A stretch of 5,149 nt of DNA from Gemmatimonadaceae bacterium (GTDB lineage: Bacteria; Gemmatimonadota; Gemmatimonadetes; Gemmatimonadales; Gemmatimonadaceae), in assembly GCA_025357975.1 (NCBI GenBank), contig JANYKY010000220.1, positions 1-5,149 of the forward strand, given 5' to 3'. This document shows, piece by piece, positions 1 to 5,149 of this stretch (positions are counted from its first letter, which is position 1; every line of letters begins with the position of its first letter). The notes beneath the pieces are model-generated. The model worked only from the letters and a program-made list of their open reading frames with translations, ran no database searches and was not told the DNA's origin. A program made the position numbers and the translations under genes.

Positions 1-1242
1 CACAGCGTCGAAGCAGCTCACCACGATAACGCTGGCGATCGTCGAAGCGACCGCGATCTTAAGCAGCACTGAATCGCCGTCGGGCTCATCTCGCCATCTC
101 CTCATGGCGCCGACTAATAGCGCGGCAAAGACGCTGGCGAGCGCGAGAGTCGCGACCAGGCCCCGCTCTGAAATGAATGCAATCCAGTCACTGCTGGGCC
201 ACGGATTCGCAGTCATCCCGTCTTCTGCGAGTGATTTGTCACTGGCGGGCGCGTATTGCACATACCGAACGGGCCAGTTGCCGGGAGCCACTCCAAAGAC
301 TGGATGCGCCGCCGACATCTTCAGCGAGTTACGGTATTGGTCGATTCGTCCGCCTCCACTTCCCTTTCTATAGTCTACGACTCCCCGCGCAGAATCGAGG
401 TACGGAGAATCACTGGTCCAGTGAAGACTGTTCGGCAGTGCAACCGATAGAACAGCTCCGATCACCCCCGCAAGCGCAATCCGCGCCAGTCTGCCACCCA
501 CGATCTCCTTGTTCCAGTATTTCCGCGAGACAACAAGAAGCAACGCGAGGACGACGACGCCTGCAATGAGTGCCAACCACGCTGCGCGTGAGCGGGAAAG
601 GAAGAGCGCGGCGGCGACCAGTGCGACTCCAATCGATCCCGAGAGCGCGCCAATACCGCGCCGCGCGGTGATCGTGCACCACACGATCGACGGCAAGCCG
701 ATGGCGGCCACATGAGCAACGAAGTTACGGTTGCCGAGCGTTCCGCCGGGTGCGCGCGCGAGGGTAAACAACTCGCTCTCGAAACCATACGCCTGCAGCA
801 GCGCACTGAGTGCGGCAACGATTGTCGCAACCGAAGCGGCGATAAGCAATCCGCGGCTCCCACCGCCGCGGCCTATACGTCTTGCCGCCCAGAACACGAG
901 AACCGATGACACGCTGAGTGCCAGCGCTCTTTGCGCGAGCCAGTAGTTCGTCGCGAACACTGCAGAGAACGCGCTCCATGCGAGGAAGACGACGAACGCC
1001 ATGTCCGCAAAACCGAGCGACACCATTCGCCGGCGTGCAAACAGCGCTATGCCGGCAACGAGCGCAACGCCGTTGAACACAAGCTCCTTCGGCACAAAAT
1101 AGCGATCGAGCTCGAACGGCTTGTAGATAAGCGCGGTTACCATCACCGCGATCAGGCCGAGCTGCAGGACAATCTGCGTAGCCCGATCGATTATCGGCAT
1201 CGGGCGGGTTGTGGTGGAGGAGCGAATGTCGGCAGCGGGCAT
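1..1242 (-). CDS. O-antigen ligase/polymerase-like membrane protein, 3' end cut by window edge
   Basis: Reading the minus strand from ATG at 1242 gives 414 codons without a stop up to the window edge, so the C-terminus is missing. An in-frame TGA at 1257-1255 fixes the N-terminal limit; ATG at 1200 (codon 15) is an alternative start, and neither has a clear Shine-Dalgarno. The product is strongly hydrophobic, with about nine membrane segments between residues 22 and 270, a polar loop at about 271-352, then further segments at about 353-378 and 393-412. Family-like landmarks are PGGTLGNRNF at 165-174, the LFLSRSRAAW helix at 213-222, HPVFGVAPGNW at 313-323 in the large loop, and SDWIAFISERG at 351-361. 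This topology and motif order match the Wzy_C/WaaL superfamily, whose members move undecaprenyl-linked glycans onto lipid A core or protein, or polymerise O units, on the periplasmic side. Which reaction applies here cannot be told. Related proteins often carry a C-terminal TPR domain, which would lie outside the window. The other minus-strand frames here read as Arg/Cys-rich shadows. Confidence 0.85.
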   Translation of the reverse strand, partial: MPAADIRSSTTTRPMPIIDRATQIVLQLGLIAVMVTALIYKPFELDRYFVPKELVFNGVALVAGIALFARRRMVSLGFADMAFVVFLAWSAFSAVFATNYWLAQRALALSVSSVLVFWAARRIGRGGGSRGLLIAASVATIVAALSALLQAYGFESELFTLARAPGGTLGNRNFVAHVAAIGLPSIVWCTITARRGIGALSGSIGVALVAAALFLSRSRAAWLALIAGVVVLALLLVVSRKYWNKEIVGGRLARIALAGVIGAVLSVALPNSLHWTSDSPYLDSARGVVDYRKGSGGGRIDQYRNSLKMSAAHPVFGVAPGNWPVRYVQYAPASDKSLAEDGMTANPWPSSDWIAFISERGLVATLALASVFAALLVGAMRRWRDEPDGDSVLLKIAVASTIASVIVVSCFDAV

Positions 1243-1287
1243 TGAATAGCAAAATCAATGACCGCAGTCGCGTTCGCTAGCCGTGGT

Positions 1288-1326
1288 GTGCTTACAGGGT
1301 GCTGATTACAAATTCCTTACAAGCAC
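1288..1326 (-). terminator. Imperfect stem-loop between the serine hydrolase and ligase-like genes; possible terminator or attenuator
   Basis: On the minus strand GTGCTTGTAAGG (1326-1315) can pair with CCCTGTAAGCAC (1299-1288) across a 15-base loop: 11 of 12 positions pair, two of them as G-U, with one A-C mismatch. The G-U pairs make it more stable as minus-strand RNA than as plus-strand RNA, in line with the direction of both flanking genes. It begins about 17 bases after the serine hydrolase stop codon. No T-run follows, so it is not a textbook intrinsic terminator; it could be a 3'-end stabilising or attenuating hairpin. The rest of the 1243-1342 gap shows no gene. Confidence 0.35.
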
Positions 1327-1342
1327 GACCGCTGGCAATAAG

Positions 1343-2740
1343 TTATTTCACCCTGCGCCCGGGGCTATCATTGCCGCCCTGATGAAGAATTATGTGGTCA
1401 ACCTTACCAGTAGGATTTTCCACAAAAGTTACCTGGGCGTCGACAACCTTCAGAAAGAATTGTGTCTCCGATTCGGCGTACATCTGCACTTTGCCCTGCC
1501 CTGTGGCCTGACCAAACAACGACGATCCTTCTTTTGTAATCGTGAGCTGGAAATTCGGAGCGAGCTCGTATACGCCCACAAGCGCATCGAGCTTCGATGG
1601 ATCGATCGGGACTTCGGTGCGAGCCTTCGGAACTGACGGGGGCTTCTCGAGCGGAACTTGCGGCTCGAGAATATGAAATCCGATGTCGTCGGGTGAGTTC
1701 GTCGAATTCGTAAGAACAATTACACCGCGGTGATGCGCATCGTCGAGCCCGATATACGTCCTGAACCCGCCGGTCCCCCCGTTGTGCCAGGTGATCATCC
1801 TACCGAACGACTCGAAGTTGTTCCATGCAAGTCCAATCGAGTTGTTCGATCCGAGAGGGCGTTTGGGTGCGCGTGCAAACGCCATCGCGGGGCCGAGTGG
1901 CCCGTGCGTCGAGTCGAGATTGGCCGCGAGAAACTTGAGCATGTCGTTCGCGGTGGAGCGCAGGGCGCCGGCACCAGCAAGTGTTGGCAGATCCCAAAGA
2001 TGTTGCGGAGCGCCGTTGGCATCGAAACCCTGGGCCATGTGCGACTTCATCGTAGGTGTCAGTGCAATGCCCGTGTCATGCATCCCGAGGGGATCGAGAA
2101 CGCGCGTCTTTACCAAGTCGGCGTAGCTCCTGCGAGCCGCCAGTGAAAGGACGTGACCGAGAATTCCCATTCCGAGATTCGAATACTCGTACTGTGAGCC
2201 GATGTCGCGCGTCAGAGTGTACGACGAGAGAAAATCGTAGAGCTGCTTCACCGAATAATCGGCGTAGGGATTAGTGACGTCCGCGGGCGCCAGGTTGGTC
2301 GGTAACCTCGGCAGCCCGGATGATTGAGTTGCAAGGTCGAGAAGCGTAATCTGCCTGCCGTTTCGCTGCGGGACGCGAACTGATTGCGGCAGATACTTCG
2401 CGATCGGGTCGTCGAGACGGACTTCGCCGCGCTTCACCATGTCCGCCAGAATGGTATTGGTAAATACTTTGGTAATCGATCCGATCTCGAAAACCGTATT
2501 TCCATCCAGCGAGACGCCCGCGACTCCAGAAATACCAGCTGTGTAAATCCGGGGAGGCCTACCGAGCTCCAGGGTAGCGACAACGATTCCCGTTGTGCGC
2601 CTCGTGGCGATCCGGTCCGTAAGAATTGCACGAATGGCAGAGTCGGAGGGAGGCGTCGTCTGCGCGACGGCAGCCGTGCAGACGCAAGCGCTGAATGTGC
2701 TGGCGAGAACGAGAGACCAAATGGAGTTTGCGTTTGTCAT
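1343..2740 (-). CDS. Exported serine hydrolase of the class C beta-lactamase/penicillin-binding fold, with C-terminal DUF3471-like domain
   Basis: This is a complete 465-residue protein. It begins with a Sec-type signal peptide: a hydrophobic core at about 7-24 and a likely cut after AVA at 24-26. The catalytic domain covers about 33-352. It holds the nucleophile motif SITK (Ser88, Lys91) in FEIGSITKVFT, the second motif YSN (Tyr186-Asn188) in YEYSNLGMG, and HNGG (319-322), which stands where the KTG-type third motif lies in class C enzymes and esterases. Residues about 384-450 (LVGVYELAP onward) form a beta-rich tail like the DUF3471 domain often fused to this family. Members include D-aminopeptidases, D,D-peptidases, EstB-type esterases and true beta-lactamases; the sequence does not fix the substrate. 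HNG rather than KTG and the extra tail favour a peptidase or esterase over AmpC-type resistance. The ATG at 2740 has no visible Shine-Dalgarno. The gene is divergent from the cupredoxin gene and 100 bases upstream of the ligase-like gene. Confidence 0.92.
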   Translation of the reverse strand: MTNANSIWSLVLASTFSACVCTAAVAQTTPPSDSAIRAILTDRIATRRTTGIVVATLELGRPPRIYTAGISGVAGVSLDGNTVFEIGSITKVFTNTILADMVKRGEVRLDDPIAKYLPQSVRVPQRNGRQITLLDLATQSSGLPRLPTNLAPADVTNPYADYSVKQLYDFLSSYTLTRDIGSQYEYSNLGMGILGHVLSLAARRSYADLVKTRVLDPLGMHDTGIALTPTMKSHMAQGFDANGAPQHLWDLPTLAGAGALRSTANDMLKFLAANLDSTHGPLGPAMAFARAPKRPLGSNNSIGLAWNNFESFGRMITWHNGGTGGFRTYIGLDDAHHRGVIVLTNSTNSPDDIGFHILEPQVPLEKPPSVPKARTEVPIDPSKLDALVGVYELAPNFQLTITKEGSSLFGQATGQGKVQMYAESETQFFLKVVDAQVTFVENPTGKVDHIILHQGGNDSPGRRVK

Positions 2741-2842
2741 GCGGGATAAATTACTGGGCGGGACATAACAAATGCGTAATTGGAGCGTCTAATGACCACG
2801 GATGACTATTTATCATCTGGAACCGGACCAGGGCGGAATCAC
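2741..2842. promoter_or_regulatory. Divergent control region between the serine hydrolase and cupredoxin genes
   Basis: These 102 bases separate two outward-facing genes and must hold both sets of start signals unless the plus-strand start lies further upstream. The segment 2801-2817 contains the inverted repeat GATGA-N7-TCATC, and ATGAC occurs twice at 2792 and 2802, exactly ten bases apart. TATTTA (2807-2812) or TATCAT (2811-2816) resembles a -10 box for the plus-strand gene, but no good -35 box sits at the right distance. On the minus strand TAATTT ends seven bases before the hydrolase ATG, which would fit a leaderless or very short-leader transcript. All of this is pattern reading and weak. 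Confidence 0.35.
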
Positions 2843-3235
2843 ATGAGAAATATCGTTCGCATTTTACGCGTACTCGGTCACCGCGTTGGGCCGATCAGCG
2901 CCGCCTTTCTGTTGCTGATGGCGGGTGCATGCGGCTCCGACAAATCTGTGGGGGTCACTGACCCTCCGCCTCCGGGCTCGACAGTGGTCGAAATGCCCGG
3001 AAATGCATTCAGTCCGTTCAACACGGTGATCAAGGTCAACGGAACCGTGAGCTTTGATTTCCCCGGGGACGAACACGACGTCACCTTCGTCGCGAAAGCG
3101 GGCGCTCCGGCCAGCATACCGGTAACGAAGAGCAAAGTTGTAACGCGCACATTCACCACGGCTGGCGTATTTCCCTACGATTGCAAGGTGCATCCGGGAA
3201 TGTCGGGCCAGATAACAGTAACCGACCAGGCCTAG
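2843..3235 (+). CDS. Cupredoxin (plastocyanin/azurin-like type I copper) lipoprotein
   Basis: This is a 130-residue protein from ATG 2843. It has a basic N-terminus, a hydrophobic stretch at about 17-28, and a lipobox-like MAGAC ending at Cys30, followed by GSDK. This predicts a lipid-anchored protein on the outer face of the inner membrane or on the outer membrane. A proline-rich linker (DPPPPGS, 40-46) leads to a cupredoxin fold at about 47-127. Type I copper ligands are visible: His78 in DEHDV, then Cys114, His117 and Met120 in YDCKVHPGM. The family shuttles electrons or binds copper in the periplasm; the redox partner cannot be identified here. Two in-frame upstream starts exist: TTG 2780 and ATG 2792, the latter with GGAG six bases before it. 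They would add 21 or 17 residues, including Asp-Asp, ahead of the signal peptide, which is atypical, so I prefer 2843, where only a weak GGGCGGA precedes. Its stop codon interlocks with that of the DUF1501 gene. Confidence 0.88.
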   Translation: MRNIVRILRVLGHRVGPISAAFLLLMAGACGSDKSVGVTDPPPPGSTVVEMPGNAFSPFNTVIKVNGTVSFDFPGDEHDVTFVAKAGAPASIPVTKSKVVTRTFTTAGVFPYDCKVHPGMSGQITVTDQA

Positions 3236-4524
3236 CGAGTCACTCCGCGGACAGTCGGCACGAAGTCTGGAAACACGAATGGCAGATTGGTGTTTGCAAG
3301 ACGGTTCTTGACGATTTCGGCCAGCACGTCCCGATGATCGATCGTGACTTTCAGATCCTGCCCGGCGTCCAGATTTTCCCTGGCGAGTGATGCGAAGTTC
3401 TGCGTCATCACTCGCCCTCCTGCAATGTTTTTCCCCATGCAGAACATCACGTTGCCCCGCCCATGGTCGGTGCCTTTGCTGCCGTTCTCACGTACGTTTC
3501 TTCCGAACTCCGACACAATCACGACTGTCACGTTCTGCGTTTGCGCCCCGGCGATCAAATCCTTGTAGAGCGCGCCAAGGGCAGTCGAGAATTGAGTCAT
3601 TGTAGTCGCCATTGACCCGGCGAGTGGGTCCTGGGCCGAGTGGGTATCCCAGCCACCGATGTCCACCTGCACGGCTTCGACCCCGATGTCGGCCTTGACT
3701 AAAGCAGCCGCAGAGCGAAGACTCGCCCCGAACGAAGACGTGGGATAAACAGCACCGTTTGCGGGCGCGTACGACGTGAAATTGATAACCTTGAGAAGAT
3801 CGACGGTGGCAACGGCATCGACGGCGGCGGACTTTACAGGATCCGCCGTGTTCAGGTAGTCAGCCTCGAGCCAGTCAGTGCGTGCCTGGCGCGTTGTTGC
3901 GCTGCCTCCGAGCGAAAAGTTTGCGGGATTGGGAATTGGCAACGTATGAGGAGCGCCGACGAGTGTTTGCGCCAGGCCATTTGCAATTCCAAGCGCGCGT
4001 AACGGTGCGTTAGTGCGAACGGGGGTCGAGCTTGCGAGGTGTCTTCCAAGCCATCCGGTGATGATAGAGGGATCACGCGGCTTGCCAACCTCCATAAAGC
4101 GTTGCGCATCAAAATGAGAACGAGTTGTGTCGACTGAGCCAGTGCCGTGTATCAGGAGAAGATCATTCGCGGTAAATGGCTCGAGCAACGAAGACATCGC
4201 CTGCGGAAACATGAATTTGTCGTCGAGCGCTATTCCCTTGTTCGAAGCCGAGCTGTCAGGACGCGGGATCGCGATCGTCGGCCGCCCGTTGTAGTATTCG
4301 ATGTCATAGAAAGGCGCCACCAGGGACAAACCGTCGGCGCCACCGCGCATAAAAATCGAGATAATTACGTCGCGATTTGATGCGAAAGATTCCGCCAGCA
4401 CGATCTTCGGCAACCAGGGCGGTATGACCGTGGCGAGAAATGCGGCACCGGCCGACCAGGCGATGAACTGCCGCCGCGAAAGGTCGTTGTATTCGGTGCA
4501 CCCGTCGTCATTGCAATCACGCAT
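3232..4524 (-). CDS. DUF1501 family protein, Tat-exported
   Basis: This is a complete 430-residue protein of normal family length. A twin-arginine signal is clear: SRRQFIA at 16-22, then a hydrophobic segment to about 38 and a likely cut near LAES (43-46). DUF1501 landmarks follow in order: FMRGGADGLSLVAPF (58-72), HGTGSVDTTRSHFDAQRFME (126-145), GGWDTH (290-295), VIVSEFGR (335-342) and GTDHGRGNVMF (351-361), ending in the family's DHRDVLAEI region (396-404). The family is related to the alkaline phosphatase/sulfatase fold, and the conserved Asp/His positions suggest metal binding, but no reaction is established. Translation from ATG 4524 is supported by a Shine-Dalgarno. The gene sits 15 bases after the DUF1800 gene, the usual partner order for this widespread pair. 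Two cysteines (4 and 9) precede the twin-arginine motif, as seen in some relatives. The last four bases are shared with the end of the cupredoxin gene on the other strand. Confidence 0.93.
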   Translation of the reverse strand: MRDCNDDGCTEYNDLSRRQFIAWSAGAAFLATVIPPWLPKIVLAESFASNRDVIISIFMRGGADGLSLVAPFYDIEYYNGRPTIAIPRPDSSASNKGIALDDKFMFPQAMSSLLEPFTANDLLLIHGTGSVDTTRSHFDAQRFMEVGKPRDPSIITGWLGRHLASSTPVRTNAPLRALGIANGLAQTLVGAPHTLPIPNPANFSLGGSATTRQARTDWLEADYLNTADPVKSAAVDAVATVDLLKVINFTSYAPANGAVYPTSSFGASLRSAAALVKADIGVEAVQVDIGGWDTHSAQDPLAGSMATTMTQFSTALGALYKDLIAGAQTQNVTVVIVSEFGRNVRENGSKGTDHGRGNVMFCMGKNIAGGRVMTQNFASLARENLDAGQDLKVTIDHRDVLAEIVKNRLANTNLPFVFPDFVPTVRGVTR

Positions 4525-4532
4525 CGCTGCTT

Positions 4533-4537
4533 TCCTC
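4533..4537 (-). promoter_or_regulatory. Shine-Dalgarno of the DUF1501 gene
   Basis: GAGGA on the minus strand lies eight bases before ATG 4524 and within the 15-base gap after the DUF1800 stop codon. It supports this start and close translational linkage of the two genes. It is the only strong Shine-Dalgarno at a preferred start in the window. Confidence 0.75.
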
Positions 4538-4539
4538 GG

Positions 4540-5148
4540 CTAGTACCACTGGAATGTGCTCGAATTGATAGCGAGAGCGAGCGTTTCACGCACACGCGAA
4601 GCGTTGAGCGTTCCGCCAGCCAGATAAGCCTTCACCTCGTCCCGGGTGCGAACTGGCATTTCTCCGCCAAACATGTACATGTCGATCGACGCGGTAACTC
4701 CGTCGGGCGTATTCACCGTCATAAATGGCGTTGGATCGACAACTACATCACCGCTTGTCAGGTTCGCGAGGTAATCCCCGAAATTCCACCGCTGCATCAC
4801 GAGCCCGGACCAGAACTGAATCTTGTCGGGATACCCGTCCGGTGTCGCCCACAGGAATGACTGCTGCCCGAGTGCGGCCAGTCTGGTGCCGGCAATTGCC
4901 GCTACGCCCTTGACTGCCGGGTTCAGCGACCGCATCGCAGAGGCTACGAAATGAAACGGACGCTTGTGCTTCGCGGGGGCCGCTGCAAGGTTCGCGGGAG
5001 TCAGGATGACACGAATCATCGCCGGAATGTTTCCGCCGCTGGACAGATATGTCGCGGCGACCTGACTGACCAGTGACGCCGGGGGATCGTATCTCAGCAG
5101 CCACGATGTCAGCTTCGTAGCGACGAACTTCGCTGTGTTTGGATGCGC
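4540..5148 (-). CDS. DUF1800 family protein, C-terminal 202 residues (5' end beyond window)
   Basis: The minus-strand frame is open from the right edge to TAG at 4542-4540, giving 202 residues of a protein whose family is usually about 450-600 residues long; the N-terminal half lies outside the window. An internal ATG at 5019 is not the true start, because clear family sequence precedes it: AHPNTAKFVATKL (fragment residues 1-13), then a Tyr-Leu-Ser-Ser-Gly-Gly turn (35-40) leading into PAMIRVILT (42-50). Further landmarks are KRPFHFVASAMRSL (62-75), WATPDGYPD (100-108), FWSG (112-115) and a closing LALAINSSTFQWY, the position where relatives end in a 'SPEFQ'-type motif. DUF1800 has no firmly established activity; it is nearly always encoded beside DUF1501, and the two are thought to be exported and to work together. 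Here it is upstream in the same operon, 15 bases from its partner. One base (5149) is left over at the edge. Confidence 0.9.
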   Translation of the reverse strand, partial: AHPNTAKFVATKLTSWLLRYDPPASLVSQVAATYLSSGGNIPAMIRVILTPANLAAAPAKHKRPFHFVASAMRSLNPAVKGVAAIAGTRLAALGQQSFLWATPDGYPDKIQFWSGLVMQRWNFGDYLANLTSGDVVVDPTPFMTVNTPDGVTASIDMYMFGGEMPVRTRDEVKAYLAGGTLNASRVRETLALAINSSTFQWY

Positions 5149-5149
5149 T

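Noticed and set aside
410..863. Minus-strand frames at 462-863 and 410-682
   Set aside because: They are low-complexity Arg/Ser/Cys-rich shadows of the ligase-like gene in other frames.
725..1258. A 177-codon minus-strand frame starting with TTG at 1258
   Set aside because: Its product is rich in Arg and Cys with no domain-like pattern, and it overlaps the ligase-like gene, whose own frame is open across all 1242 bases with coherent membrane segments and family motifs.
2056..2060. Search for tRNA, rRNA, CRISPR arrays, insertion sequences, attachment sites or long repeats across the whole window
   Set aside because: I saw no cloverleaf-like segments, regularly spaced repeats, transposase or integrase motifs, or terminal inverted repeats anywhere in the window.
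1730..2146. Plus-strand frames of 114-138 codons opposite the serine hydrolase
   Set aside because: The products are Arg-rich without recognisable motifs, and the opposite strand holds a complete enzyme with signal peptide and catalytic motifs.
1343..2740. Calling the serine hydrolase an antibiotic-resistance beta-lactamase
   Set aside because: The SxxK and YxN motifs are shared with D,D-peptidases, D-aminopeptidases and esterases; the third motif is HNG rather than KTG and a DUF3471-like tail is present, so resistance is not supported.
2843..3235. Calling the cupredoxin a photosynthetic plastocyanin
   Set aside because: The copper ligands and fold are shared by many bacterial copper proteins; the lipobox, the Cys-x2-His-x2-Met spacing and the absence of photosynthesis genes nearby do not support that role.
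3271..3295. AAACAC / GTGTTT inverted repeat as a terminator for the cupredoxin gene
   Set aside because: The six-base arms enclose a 13-base loop, no T-run follows on either strand, and the sequence lies in the DUF1501 coding region, so it is probably chance.

Overview
The window holds five protein-coding genes in ordinary chromosomal dress, two of them cut by the window edges. I see no RNA genes, mobile elements, CRISPR arrays or phage genes. The base composition is moderately GC-rich. A plastocyanin-like lipoprotein with an 'ACGSDK' lipobox and proline-rich linker, a Tat-exported DUF1501 protein paired with DUF1800, and a serine hydrolase with a probable DUF3471 tail together suggest an environmental Gram-negative bacterium. 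Gemmatimonadota or a similar soil lineage is my best guess, but it rests on family flavour only and no marker gene is present.

Layout from left to right. Positions 1-1242 on the minus strand are one uninterrupted frame encoding a polytopic O-antigen ligase/polymerase-like membrane protein that runs off the left edge. A 100-base gap (1243-1342) carries a 12-bp-arm stem-loop. Positions 1343-2740 on the minus strand encode an exported serine hydrolase of the class C beta-lactamase/penicillin-binding fold. A divergent control region (2741-2842) follows. Positions 2843-3235 on the plus strand encode a small type I copper (cupredoxin) lipoprotein. Positions 3232-4524 on the minus strand encode a Tat-exported DUF1501 protein, and 4540-5148 on the minus strand encode the C-terminal part of its DUF1800 partner, cut by the right edge.

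The DUF1800-DUF1501 pair is a tight operon: a 15-base gap with a good Shine-Dalgarno inside it. It converges on the cupredoxin gene so closely that the two stop codons share a CTAG palindrome. The serine hydrolase and the ligase-like gene lie in the same direction but are separated by the stem-loop, so co-transcription is uncertain. All five products are predicted to be membrane-bound or to act outside the cytoplasm, so the window is a cell-envelope neighbourhood rather than one pathway. I did not find a convincing new multi-gene system. The most useful points are the ligase-like protein with a probable missing periplasmic His-Asn motif, the fully abutting convergent stops, and the small repeats in the divergent control region.
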